Assembly: GCA_029721515.1 (NCBI GenBank)
Contig: CM056556.1
Location: 13,288,098-13,352,097 of the forward strand
Direction: 5' to 3'
DNA from: Synanceia verrucosa
Lineage: Eukaryota > Chordata > Actinopteri > Perciformes > Synanceiidae
DNA: 64,000 bases
The notes under the pieces: model-generated
The model's database searches: none
What the model saw: only the letters and a program-made list of their open reading frames with translations
What the model was told of the DNA's origin: nothing
Shown: piece by piece, positions 12,963-25,870 of the stretch
Numbering within the stretch: the stretch's first letter is position 1
Layout: every line of letters starts with the position of its first letter
Made by a program: the position numbers and the translations under genes

Positions 12963-15900
12963 CGAAGCAGGGACTTTTATTCAGCATGAGGCAACCAGAG
13001 ACAAGAAGAACTGTCTTTGTGAATTAACTTATTTCTGGTAAATTAAGTGGCTTCTTTGTGCTTTGCAAAGCACAAATGAGATTTTTCTAAGTGCCTTTGA
13101 ATACACACTAACTTTCTCTAACGTCATAAATAGTGTGGTGTGGATGGACAGACTGAATTATGTTGACAGCTGCCATCATTTCTCTGACCAGCCCATCACT
13201 TTAATGGACAGGTTTGGAGCCACACCTCTGACTGCCGGTCCACCTGCCGTGTTTGTCTTCCTAAAGGGAAGCAGTATCATATGAGGAATGGGCTAGCTTG
13301 GTGCTGTAGCTCCATCTTCCCACGTCAGCAGTTTTATTGCTGTGATCTTGAGTGTCAGATGATAAATCTCTGCACTAAAAATCTTGTGATTTAGCACTTA
13401 CACATACAGTATATTTTTCTTTGGCAACTGGCCATCACTTATTTCTCTTCTTGGCTGTCTGTGTCATATTCTTTGATGCTCTGTTTGTCTCATTTGCACC
13501 ACTTTCATACTGTATACTTCACAGAACCCTCTTGGGGGAAGTTTGCCCGCTGCATTTGACCCAACCTACATATTTATAAGCTGTGGGCGGCTGCAGTGCA
13601 GCACCCAGGGACCAAACTGCAGGTCTGAAGCCAGTGCTGTGATCAAGGGCAATGCTCACTTATGCAATTTATTCTCTTTTTTATTTAAGTTTGTTTTATC
13701 CCAATGATTTGTGTAAATTATATATGAAGAACATTTGCCCCATTAAAAGTATGCATTAATGAAAGTTAATGTTACCTGGATTAGTTGGGAAAAAATAAAT
13801 CAACACTCATTGATCAAATGATCATTTCTGTGTGTTTTTTTTTTATTATTTATCACTATTTATTGTACAAGCCTGAACTGTATTGGTCAAAAAAGACACA
13901 AAAGAATCCCTTAACAACAAACCAATCGAAACGATCACTGAACACCTTATTGAGATAACTAACCACAAAAAGCACGGTGTTCAAAAACACACACTCTCAA
14001 GTCTGTTGCCTCTTAGTTGCATTATTGACTCTGTTTAATGACAGCTGCTGTTTTTCATTGTGTCTTTTTTGTCGCACAATGACCAGCACACCGTCCCCCC
14101 AGTTCTGCTCAGCTCTGTTGGCAGATTCAATCTGCTGAACCTGACTGCACACAGGTGTCAGCAGGTAGTTGGCAGTGTGTTTGCAGTTGTTTGGTAAAAA
14201 GTTGGTCCCTTCTCACTAACTTTTCTACACAAACAATGAAGCTGTACTTGGTACTCAATGGCTCTCCTTTATGTTTTTAATTAGCTATGCTCATTGCTTC
14301 TTTTAGGAGGGGGGGTCCTTGTTTTATGTTTGTGCTTTTTGAGTCCTGAATGGATGCGTGTTTTCAATGGCTGGTGAGTTATGACTTATGTCAAATAAAA
14401 TGTACAAGAATTCATTATATCAGTTAAGCAATACTCCTGAATGGTAAGAAAAACGTGCATAACAGAGGCACTTGTCCAGTATGTGTGTAATGTTTTGGCA
14501 TTGGTAAGTATTGTATATTAATACTGTATGCCAATTTGCATTTGTATAAAAAAAATAATCCAATTCCACGATTGTCAATTAAAAATATACTACAGAATAA
14601 TTACAAATGTCTGAGCTGTGATATGAGTTATATATTTGATAAGGAATGTTTCTATGAGGAAGTAATGAATGTTGAATATTTATTATTCACTTCTGATTAA
14701 CCATGGAAGATTTTATTAGCCTAACAATTGTTTACCAGATCTTAACAGCACACTTTGCCTTTATACCTCATCAATACAATTTTTTGTATGACTTTTTAAT
14801 CATTTTTTTTGTGGATGTTATCTCTTTGATGCCTGAAAACAAGAAATGTTAAAAATTCACTGGTGCAAACAGTGCAAAAGTCTACAAAGATGTGTCGATG
14901 ACAGTGCAAAGTTAATGGTTTGTTTCCATCTCTTTAGTCTGGCTGACATGACGTGACAGTTTTTTGTTTTTTTGCTGGGTGACTGAAAATCGGAGCAACA
15001 TTTTTTTTTTTTTTTTTTTTTTTTCTATCAACAGAAGAAGCACACAGATATTTGATGGTCACTCAAAAACATCGGTACACACAACTTTGGCACACAAAAA
15101 GCATATTTACAGCACTGGCACACACTGAAAATATAGGCACACGAAAATTACAACACAGTAACCAGTCACAGATACTGAGCTACATAAGGCTTGACAACAA
15201 AACTTCCTCAGTGCTACATCTATGCTGAGTTTGTGATGTACAGGTTGTCACTGTCACACCCATTTAAAAAGATTAAGCAATACACAGAACAATGCTACAG
15301 CACTATCAGGTGGGTGATGGGCCATTATGGGTCATACACATAGTGGTTGGGACACCATGGTTCATAACACAAACTGACTCTGTTGGTTGTCTGCTCCGGT
15401 GCTGTCGCTGGGTCTCTAAAAACATATAAAAAAACAATAACAAAAATAAATTATTACACAAATTATGTTTAATGGTGGAAGTGATGGCAATGACGGGTAC
15501 CTCTGCGAGAGGCGAGACATGACACTTGGAGAGTAAAGAAAATGTGCTCCGTTAGTTTGTCATGGTAAACGGCAGGTTTACCATGTATTTCCCATGCTTA
15601 GCCAAGGCATCAGACAACGACGTACTGTCTGTGTGCAGAGGTTAGACTCTGAGTCGGTTAATAAACATGCCCAGTCATGCTGCGTTTCACAGGTTGATGT
15701 ACAGTAGTTCGGTCATTGTCATGCGTTTTGTATTCTCTGCGTCATGCTCTCGCAGTCACCTCAGTTTTTTTTTTTTTTCCCCTCTTAGACTCGGACAACA
15801 GAAGGTCAATCAGCAGTTCAAAGCACCAGCTATGACCCAGTGGGAAAGGAAAGATGTATGTATGCATGTGCTGCTGAAGAAAAACGGAGTCTAAACACTC

Positions 15901-17827
15901 ATTGTGTATAAAATTTATTTCATGCAAGGACTTATATTTACATATTTTATTTGAATACTTTTCTGTTGCATAAATGGAAAATACATGCATTTACCTTTTC
16001 CCAAGTAGACCCACTTCCCATGCTTGTGTCATATTGTATTTCTTTTTTTTCCACTTGAATTGCATGAGCATATAATTCACCTGCATCTCTTTACATCAAG
16101 TTGTCACAAGGTTTTTTTTCTTAAATACGTAACGTCCATTAATTACCACAAGAGACATGACTCAAAACGTAAAGCTCATTCAAAAATAAAAACAAAACTA
16201 GGATGAGTTGCTATACTTTGTCTTCTTCTGAAAATTAACATTTCTGATTGGTCAACATAAAAAATTGTTAAAGTGCCCTGAAAGAATTGTGCATAATTAT
16301 TGGGACAGCATCAATACATGTAACAGTGTTGATGTTTAAGTCAATAGACATACATACTGCAAAAGTCATCTCTGGTAACTCAATATATTTTGGCTCTGGT
16401 CCACTTTAATAATTTGTGCTTTATCATACAAAAAAATCTTGATACAGGGACTATAAAGTCAGTGGTTATTTGTTTCGCTTCCCTACATCCTAGTATGCGT
16501 CAGGTGGTGTAACAATAATAACCAATTCACTGTCATTAAGTGTATTAAAGGTGGTGAGAAAGATACATGGTGTGCCTCATAAAATCAAGATTTTGATACA
16601 CTGTTATGAGCATGGGTGTGTTGATGCTACAATTTATATCATGTCAATTCATTGCTCGCTTTTACTTTGCCTCACCAGGTATGAAGGCACCGTTGTTTTA
16701 TAATTCATAAGTTTAGCCTTAATTTAGACAGCACAGCAGAAGTTGCTGCAGACCACAGATACTGTTTAAAAACTAATAAGTACCAGTAAATATATTTGTA
16801 TAAAAACTACTTATGCTCATAACAGCACTCGTTTGCTTTATGACAAATTGTTCAAGTCGATTCACGCTATTTTAGGTGGAGGCCCCAGTCAAGTGAACAC
16901 CAGAAAATAAATATATGAATTTGGGGAAAGGCAAAGAATGGCGGCTACATAAAAATCTCTGCTGTGACTGAGTCTCTGGTAAAGCTGTGCAAAATGCATA
17001 AAAAATGACAAAGCTTTGAAGCTTTTGCGAGAGAAAAAAAAATTCCTCTTTTTTTGTACAGGTACTGCGATACAGCTAGCTTCTTGTTGAACATATTTTC
17101 TCATGCAGTTCATGCAAAATGAACAAAACAGTTTTGTTCTGTTGACATTAAATGTATTCATCACTAGTATCATATGAATTGTCATCATCTCCATATTGCA
17201 TTGGACATCATGAACATCATGTTCATTGTTTTTTTTCTTTTCTTTTCTTTTCATTTAAATGGCCAGTCAGATATCATTGAGCCTCATCTGGTTTCAGAAC
17301 GATAACGTCTTTACTTTGCGACATACAAAGCATTTAAGAGGAGTTCCCTTAACAGCTGGTAATGGTAGTTTTTGGATATGTTCAGAGCCATGTATTTTTA
17401 ATGTCCAGCATATTATTAGCAGGGGTTACATCTTATGAAAGTTTCTTTCACAAAATTGTAAAAAGCTGATGAGATTAAAGTTACTGGCAGAAAGAGTATG
17501 TGAGATCAAAAGCAACAGAGCAACAGGCAATGATGTGAAAAGTGTGGGGTTAGCCTGCGGTAGAAGTAGAACAGTGCTTTGCCCGCAACTGAGGGGACCC
17601 ATGCAGAGTGGCCAATGTTCTCTAGTCTACGATACAATGACACACCCAAGGAGAACACTTGGGAAAGCTTGAGTATTTGACACAGTTAAGATACAGTATT
17701 ACAGAAAAATAATGAAATAAAAATGGGGAAAAAAAGCAAGAAGAGTGAAAGCAAGTGTAAAAAGCAAAATTAGACAGGTAAGTGTGGACTGGCCTTCCAA
17801 TGGCATTGTGTCTGCTACTCAACCATG
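12963..17827. other. Convergent sergef / kcnc1 3' region
   Basis: The 3' untranslated regions of sergef (+) and kcnc1 (-) must lie here. A sergef poly(A) signal candidate is AATAAA at 13794-13799, followed by a GT/T-rich stretch at 13828. For kcnc1, one of several - strand AATAAA hexamers is at 15914-15919; I cannot tell which is used. Around 13530-13680 is sequence resembling a common teleost interspersed repeat (GGCTGCAGTGCAGCACCCAG, then GATCAAGGGCA). Poly(T) runs occur at 13837 and 15000-15024. I see no further coding exon. Confidence 0.55.
15000..15024. repeat. Poly(T) tract
   Basis: A run of 24 T bases in the sergef-kcnc1 interval. A simple repeat; no retroposon body is recognisable next to it. 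Confidence 0.85.
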
Positions 17828-20800
17828 CTACATAATGGATGGGATGGGAGAATGTGAGTGCTGCATTAGACAGGGTGGGCTGCAGGGCAGGGCGGACACT
17901 GAGGACACTCCAGAGGCATCCCCGCTCATGCCAGACATGCTGTTAAGGCTCCAAGGCTTTTCATAACCTTCAGTTGAAAAACAGAGAATGTTCTGAGTAC
18001 ACTGCAGCACTGAATCCACGACAAAAAAAAAAATGTTTTGGTCGTTCCTCACTGGTCATACTACACCTGTTGCTTTCTTGTTTTTGTCTCCAAAGAAACA
18101 GCTCAACACAGACTCGAGACAGGTCATTATTCTCCATGCATTGAGTGCATCAGGAGTACAACAGCATGCACCGGGTGGTACTGGAATGGTTTGGAGTATA
18201 ACACTATAAAAGATCTGAAAAGGCAGGCACCTCAGGTAGGGAATGTTTTCTCAGCTATAGGTAGAATTTCTTACTGTTGGTGTGCTGGCTGCACTCACAG
18301 ACTAAGGGGACTCTTTTAGAGGAATGTTTTGTAGATTAATACTAAATAAAATAACATCCTAGTATTAAAGTGTAGAAATTTGAATTTGGCTCTTAATAAT
18401 AAGAACACTTTACATAAGCCTTCCTCTATTTGTGTTGTGCTCCTTCACCATACTGATAGCACCCATCAGCAAGACACTTCATGCACCGTTATGGTCAAGA
18501 GTAATGTACTCATAAGTCAGGATCCTGCATGGTATTTATCATTAAAACACATACATACATGGTACACAGATAGCACACTAATACTTCCTTAGGCATGTAA
18601 GACAACACGTTCTAGACCATATAAATCTCGAAAATAGCTTTATCACTGGTAAATAAATAGGGATATTACATTATGCATGGTATCAAAAAATATATTATGT
18701 AGATGTGAACAATTATTATTGACATTGTGGTGATTGTGCTTGGCCTTAACAGATGTTAGTGCGAATATATACAATCCCGAAAGGGATGATAAGAAGCAGC
18801 TGCTGTGAGTATGCAATAAGAGGTTCGTTGTTGTGTTTATGTGTGTGTTCATGCGCATGTGTGTGTGTGTGAAGCTGAGGCATAGCACTCAGCAAAGAGG
18901 GAGTAAAGAGCATGTCCTGTCTACGGTCTATGGGGTGTCAGTGTCTTACGGGGCCCTGTGATTGGCTGTTACTGTACGTACCCCTCCTCACTCTGCCCCC
19001 TGTGTGGTTGGGGCGTTCAGCAGTGGTGACCAGGAAGCAGGGCCGCTCTCTCTCGCTGGGGCTGAAGATCTCCTCTGGAGAAATGGCCTGGTCTATATGA
19101 GGGCAATCTTCATTAGCCAGCGCTGCGTTGGCTGCCTCGCCATTTAGCTTGGAATCTTATCAGAAAACAGCGAAGAAAAACAAACAAAAAATCTGGTTTC
19201 ATTTACCAGCTTTTTCCAGAATTAAGAGCCACATTTTAATATATCTCTCCCGTTCTACTACCTGGATGCACACAGGGATTAACACATATAATGACACTGT
19301 ATATCTGTTGCTACTGTAAGCCTTGGACTCCGCATACACTCAAATGTGTATTTATTGAGCGGTTATACTTCGCATACAATCCACATGTGCATTTAAGGCT
19401 CACTTTTTTGTTAATTACAGTTTTGCATGTAGCATTGGAGACATTAGAAAGTTTGACATGTATTTGAAAGCTCAGTTCATCTTTGCACTCATGCCACCAG
19501 AGGAATTCAAGAGGAAGTCAAGTGACTCCTGCCTCTAGTTACATGTTCCTAACATTACAAATAACACAGTGATTACTGACTCTCCGTTAGTCTTAAGAGA
19601 GAGGAGGAGTGAATCACTGCACTAAGAAGTGCAAAATCAATAACAAGACTACTCAGTCTCTCTATTCACCTATCCAGAGTAAATATGCTTTTCATATCAT
19701 ATCTTACTGATTGTTTTCAGCGGGGAAACTCATTGTTTAATCTCATGCCTGAATCATCAGCTGATTGAAATGTGGGAACAGAAAACAATGAGACTGCTGA
19801 GTAGTGATGTGGCTGCTTCGGGGGACAGAGAAGTGAGTGGATCTGAGCATGCGTCATCTTCGTTTCTTACCTTGAAACTTTATCTCGAAAACGTCATCGT
19901 GGGGTATGGGGCTCGGATGTTGGGAGCTGATGCTTGACTTACAGAAGTTTGGAGAACCTGGTTGGGGTGCCCGAGGGATATGCCTATTCTTTTTCTTTGG
20001 TAGTTTCTGTTTCGCCATGGCCAGAGAGTAATACATTCCAAAGTTGTTGACAATCACAGGAACAGGCATGGCGATGGTCAGCACGCCCGCCAGGGCACAC
20101 AGGGCTCCAACCAGCATACCAGAGGTCGTCTGAGGATACATGTCTCCATAGCCGAGCGTCGTCATGGTAACCACAGCCCACCAAAATCCGATTGGGATGT
20201 TCTTGAAGTGCGTGTGCTCGCTAGCTCGAGGGTCATTGGGGTTTGCTCCGATTCGTTCAGCGTAGTAGATCATAGTAGCAAAGATGAGGACACCGAGGGC
20301 GAGGAAGATGATGAGGAGAAGGAACTCATTGGTGCTGGCCCTCAGTGTGTGGCCCAGCACCCGCAGCCCCACAAAGTGACGGGTCAGCTTGAAGATACGC
20401 AGGATTCGCACAAAGCGGACGACTCTCAGGAAACCCAGCACGTCCTTGGCCGCCTTGGAGGAGAGCCCACTGAGGCCAACCTCCAGGTAGAAGGGCAGGA
20501 TGGCCACAAAGTCGATGATGTTCAGGGCATTCCGGATGAAGTCACATTTATTTGGGCAGAAAGTTATTCGCATTAGAAATTCAAAAGTGAACCACACCAC
20601 GCAGACGCCTTCAATGTAGGTGAGGTAGAGCGCAGTCTCCGTCTCCTGGTAGGTGTGCTCCAGTGTGACGTTGTCCACCACCTCCACCTCTGTGCGGTTG
20701 ATGATGGGGTTGAAGGCCTCGTGGGTCTCCAGACAGAAGGTGGTGATGGACACCAGAATAAAGAAGAGCGAAGCCAGAGCCACCCACTGAGAAAGACGTA

Positions 20801-20994
20801 TATACAGTGCAGAAGAAGACATAGAGGGGAGGGGGGAGAAGGACAGAGAGGAGCACAGTAATTCATGCAATGTAATCAAGCTCAATGCCCAGAAGCCATT
20901 CTTAGCACAACACAGTGCAATTCAATCTATTATCAGAGACAGCATTGTCTGGTTTGACAGTGACAGTGGCATTGACACACTCTCTCACTCCCCC

Positions 20995-21031
<37 letters not shown>

Positions 21032-24000
21032 TCAGATGTGTCGCTGTAAAAGGGACAATCAATACAAGCTCCTTGCTTCTTCCCTCTGCTGTATCCCAAG
21101 GTCATGGTATTTCCAAGGGTATGCTACATGAGAATTACTAAGAGCCAGCAGAAGCAGGAGATGGGACATTAACCCGCATGACTAAAATTAGCCAGGGCTC
21201 TTCCCTTTGGCAGCATCACTACAGTAGGCTTGACCTACACAAGGTCATACTGTACATACACACATTATATTGCCAAAAGTATTCACTCACCTGCATTGAC
21301 TCACATATGAACTTAAGTGACATCCCATTCCTAATCCATCGGGTTCAATATGACGTTGATCCACCCTTTGCAGCTATAACAGCTTCAACTCTTCTGGGAA
21401 GGCTGTCCACAAGGTTTAGGAGTGTGTTTGTGGGAATTTTTGACCATTCTTCCAGAAGCATATTTGTGAGGTCACACACTGATGTTGGACGAGAAGGCCT
21501 GGCTCTCAGTCTCTGCTCTAATTCATTCCAAAGGTGTTCTGTGGGGTTGAGGTCAGGACTCTGTACAGGCCAGTCAAGTTCATCCACACCAGACTCTGTC
21601 ATCCATGTCTTTATGGACCTTGCTTTGTGCACTGGTGCACAGTCATGTTTGAAGAGGAAGGGGCCAGCTCCAAACTGTTCCCACAAAGTTGGGAGCATGG
21701 AATTGTCCAAAATGTCTGAAGCATTCAGAGTTCCTTTAACTGGAACTAAGGGGACAAGTCCAGCTCCTGAAAAACAACCCCACACCATAATCCCCCCTCC
21801 ACCAAACTTTACACTTGGCATAATGCAGTCCGACAAGTATCATTCTCCTGGTAACCGCCAAATCCAGACTCATCCATCAGATTGCCAGATGGAGAAGTGT
21901 GATTCGTCACTCCAGAGAACGCGTCTCCACTGCTCTAGAGTCCAGTGGTGGCGTGCTTTACATCACTGCATCTGACGCTTTGCATTGCACTTGGTGATGT
22001 ATGGCTTGGATGCAGCTGCTCAGCCATGGAAACCCATTCCATGAAGCTCTCTGCGCACTGTTCTTGAGCTAATCTGAAGGCCACATGAAGTTTGGAGGTC
22101 TGTAGTGATTGACTCTGCAGAAAGTTGGTGACCTCTTCACACTATGCGCCTCAGCATCCGCTGACCACGCTCCTTCAGTTTACGTGGTCTACCACTTTGT
22201 GGCTGAGTTGCTGTGGTTCCCAAACACTTCCACGTTCTTATAATACAGCTGACAGTTGACTGTGGAATATTTAGGGGCGAGGAAATTTCACGACTGGATT
22301 TGTTGCACAGATGGCATCCTATCACAGTTCCACGCTGGAATTCACTGAGCTCCTGAGGGCGACCCATTCTTTCACAAATGTTTGTAAAAGCAGTCTGCAT
22401 GCCTAGGTGCTTGATTTTATACACCTGTGGCCATGGAAGTGATTGGAACACCTGATTCTGATTATTTGGATGGGTGAGCGAATACTTTTGGCAATACAGT
22501 GTATATCCACATGATCAACTCTATTGTAGTGAGCTGATGACTGACTGGTATGAGAAACATAAATTTACCTTAATGGCAAAAATGTACTGTGCCTTCACAA
22601 TGTATTGATTAGATGATCACATTTCATCACATTTAGGCTCTGATATGTCTAATGCATACTACATGGGTGTAACAGATACAGAGTTCTCTCCTACGTATTG
22701 ATTGCAACCCTGTCCTCATGTTATCCTGCTCTGATCATTTACAGTGTTGGCTGTAGCTGGAATGGGGAAAAAATGGCTATATCATCAATGGGAATCAGAG
22801 GTCAACAGATCAGAGTTGCAGAACAGGAGTAGATAGCTACTTAATCATCCTATGAATCACAAAAACATGGATCAATAGCAGTTTGCTCATGCATGAAGAT
22901 GTCTTTATGAGAGTAAGTGAGGCTCTGTAGTGCCGCTCGGACTAATGCACAACCTTGTTAAGTAGCTGGGATGAGTAGTGAACAGCATCAGGGAGGAGGT
23001 TAGTTGGAGCGGGGCATGTCTGGACACGAGGATGCTGCACATATATTCCACTGAGTCTTAGTCAAATCCATTCAGTGTGTGTCACCAACGCACAAGATGG
23101 AAAACAGACCCTCAGCATAACGTCTCATCAATGGCAATTCGTTGCATTGTGCTGAGGAAATCACAGCTGCCTATGTCTGCTTCCCACCCCATGTTGGTAT
23201 GGCGGTCCGGAGGGAAACTGTGTGTTAGCAGAGACATCACAACACTGACTTGTGTTCTGTCAGCAGGGCTGTCCTCTTTGTTCAGAATGACGACTCACAC
23301 TGAGCAAAGAGGACACACACCAGTCTTGATGGAGATGGAGACTCACTGCAATTTTTTTTAATATGGCATGAGAAAGGCTCTGTAGGTTTTTAATGTGCAA
23401 AATGTCTATATTTTAAACATACAAACCAAGTGTGGGCAAAAGGAATTAAAGTTTGAATGCAAGCAGATACAAAGTTATGTAAAAATTAACCTTTGTCAAG
23501 ATGAGCTTTTTGTTGGTGCAGTGTGAGAAAGACTGTCAGTGTTTGAGGCATTAGTACAGCATGTGGTGTTGTATTGGATTGCGTAATATTGTTGTTTTGT
23601 CCACCCCCTCTAAAGTTTGCACTGCACAAAATAGCAAAGTACATCTTGGAATATACAACAACAAAAACTACAGCCTCAGAAAATAACTGATTGGCCTCAG
23701 CAGCAAAGGCTGGGTTTCCTTTTGGACCATCAGAACCCTGTTTACTGTCATCTGGTTATATTGAATTAATCACATATTTGTGTCAGAGTTTTTTGTCTTT
23801 CTGTATCTAAATTTACATTATGTGCGTTCCTGAATAAATTTAACTAAAATACTTAAAACAGGGTACAAATCTCTGGGAGCATCCTAGTGAGTAAACTGTC
23901 ACTATCCCACCTTTTAGTTTTAATACAATTTATTTTTTTATTTTTCTAAAATTGACCCAAATAAAGTGTATGTACCTTCTAAATTGAGTATTGCTGGTTT

Positions 24001-25870
24001 TAGAAAGCTGTGATGGGCATTTTTCATTTTGGTCATTATGTATATCAAATCAGAAAATAATTGCCAGGTATGTCAATGATGAAAATAATCCTAACTGACA
24101 GACTCTCTTCTCATTTTGTCCACCCATATGTCCATGAATTAGCAAGAGAGTTGGGAAATAAACACTGGCCACCAGTGTGCTTCAGTGTGATAAAGCCTCG
24201 TTTTTATAAGCTACCTCCATGCCTCCTGACACATTGCCTCGCTCAAACCTCTGAGCATCCCACCCTTCAAACTGTTTAACAAACGCTGCATCTACTCAGA
24301 CCGCCTCTTACAGTAAATTATTATTATGTGTCTTTGTGACAGTTAGGAACAGTGTGGCCTGGAGGGAGGCTGACAAGTGACGACTGTTTGCTCCTTATTG
24401 GCCAATTCCTCACTGTTGCTGGCAAACCACAGGCCTACAGATATGCAGTGACAAGGGTTTTCCACTGATGTATCCACTGTGAATAGAGTCTGTAATTAAC
24501 TCTGAGGCTCACTTCTAATTAATCTTCTTGCCAGTCTTGGTGGAGCTCTGTCAGTCATAGCTCTGTGCTTTGTCTCACTGGCTGTGCAATGTGGGACACA
24601 TCTGAGTAGTTTTCTGTATTCAGATTTTTACACTCACTAATGCTTGATGTAAGATTGAGAATATGTCAGTCCGGTTTACACTTGCTGGATGTGGCCCGGT
24701 ATCTAATTACAGCAATCAGTGCTACAGCTGTTAAAGCAGTGGGCAGCACAGCGGCTCTGTCAGGGGCCAAAAAAACACCAGAAAAGGTGTAAAGCCAGTT
24801 CACTGTCACCATCAAACAGCAACACGCTCAGATGGAAAAGTGCCCATAACCTCGAACAGCAACCCAATTTCTGTCTGGAGGTCTGCCACTAAAGTCTTGG
24901 TGGTGTCAAATATCTGCTATCCTAATGTGTATGTGGCCTATTTAACCAAAAGAGCCAGGTTGCTCAGGTATTTTTGAAATATCAATTTAAAGACCAGTGA
25001 GAGTCACAATCACTCTCCTTCCTCTCCTGCCAGATAGAGGAGGGTGAAAGCAGTGATTTGCATGGAAATGATTTTTACAGATGTGGTCTTGGGTTGTTTT
25101 TTTCCCCCTCTCCTCCTTCTCTGTACATGAGGGCTATTTCAAGGTCATCATAAGCCCCTAAACCCCCCACAGCCATCAGTCTTTGTTTCACTACAGACAC
25201 ATTCACATGCAACTTTGAGCAATGACACATTTTTTGTATCAGCTCAGAATGAACCCATGACATAACTCCAAATACAAATCCATGAGAGACATCTTATACT
25301 CACCCTTGCATATTTAGAGGAGTAAGGGTCCTCAAACAGAGCCCACACATGCTTCTGCCAGCGGCTCCACAGGCTTCCGCTCCTGGCATCGTGAGTGTCC
25401 CCCTGCGCCAGCCTCCTGGTCATTTCATCCACATCGTCCTCGGCAGCATGCTCCAGCTCTGGCTCCGCATCGTCGTTCCCCAGGTCCAACAGGCCTCCCC
25501 CACCGAAACTATCAAGGGCCTCCTCCGCCTCCCGGTGCTGGCGATAGGTCATCCAGCAGCACGGCTCCACGTCTGTCTCGTCGATGCCCCAGAAGGCCAG
25601 CTCCTCCTCATAGAGGGGCCCGCACACGTCAGCCGGGCAGTGCAGCTTACCTGTCCTGTAATAATTGAGGATGTGTGCAAACACGCCGGGGTGGCGATCG
25701 AAGAAAAACTCCTCGATCTTGGCGTCATAGTCAAAGTGGTTGGGTGCATCAGGCTCGGCCAACCAGGACAAGCGGGTGCCGGGTAGAGTGCGCAGGGTGC
25801 TGCGGTATGTCTGGTGTCTGATCCCTCCCACGTTTATCACAATGCGATCCTTGTCGTCGCTCAGGCCCAT
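17828..25870 (-). CDS. kcnc1: Voltage-gated potassium channel Kv3.1 (Shaw family), four coding exons
   Basis: Delayed-rectifier K+ channel for fast repolarisation in fast-spiking neurons. Exons, - strand: 25304-25870, 19871-20786, 18982-19155, 17828-17967; phases agree, giving 598 residues, close to human Kv3.1b (585). Order: T1 tetramerisation domain (from RIVINVGG, residue 10), S1 near 190, S4 310-328 (RVVRFVRILRIFKLTRHF), filter TLGYGD 399-404 and gating hinge PVP 430-432. The start MGLSDD matches the family start; the frame is open 46 codons further up but has no ATG. Exon 3 has the Kv3.1b hallmark (SKLNGEAANAALANEDCPHI). Exon 4 ends SHSPIPSIM, a tail I associate with Kv3.2/Kv3.3 splice forms. 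The gene is convergent with sergef, as in mammals. Which teleost duplicate it is remains undecided. Confidence 0.93.
20998..21028. repeat. (CT)n microsatellite in kcnc1 intron 1
   Basis: About 30 bases of CT dinucleotide roughly 210 bases upstream of kcnc1 exon 2 in transcript order, where it reads GA. Confidence 0.9.
21263..22501 (-). mobile_element. Full-length but dead Tc1-like transposon in kcnc1 intron 1
   Basis: Termini TATTGCCAAAAGTATTCACT and, inverted at the far end, TATTGCCAAAAGTATTCGCT, both followed by CACC, enclose 1.24 kb. A transposase frame runs on the - strand from ATG 22367 to the stop at 21345 (340 codons) with no frameshift. It is broken by four in-frame stops between 22138 and about 21865; three sit where the family normally has CGA Arg, consistent with CpG decay. 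The catalytic aspartates and glutamate are still readable (WSDES, HDCAPVH, SPDLNPTEHLW; 34 residues between the second D and the E, so DD34E). It lies in the same orientation as kcnc1. Confidence 0.9.
21345..22367 (-). pseudogene. Tc1-like transposase pseudogene (four nonsense codons)
   Basis: N-terminal paired-type DNA-binding region (MGRPQELSEFQRGTVIG, then SGRPRKL) and the DD34E catalytic half (FGGGGIMVWGCFSG to VEAVIAAKGG) share one frame. Stops interrupt it at 22136-22138, in the GFHG-AAA segment, in the KRQMQ-CKARHH segment and at QSDG-VWIW. The rest of the frame is well preserved, so decay is recent or moderate. No function is expected. Confidence 0.85.

Noticed and set aside
12802..13041. 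Small open frame starting in the last sergef exon
   Set aside because: It is in the wrong frame; the RCC1 motif WGWNEHGMCGDG is in the frame that stops at 12962.
20208..20576. Long open frame on the + strand opposite kcnc1 exon 2
   Set aside because: It is the antisense shadow of a conserved, GC-rich coding exon and resembles no protein family.
21178..21975. 265-codon open frame on the + strand
   Set aside because: It is antisense to the Tc1-like transposase relic; the - strand translation carries the recognisable DDE motifs.
25349..25786. Open frame of 145 codons on the + strand opposite kcnc1 exon 1
   Set aside because: Antisense shadow of the T1-domain exon; its composition follows the codons of the real gene.
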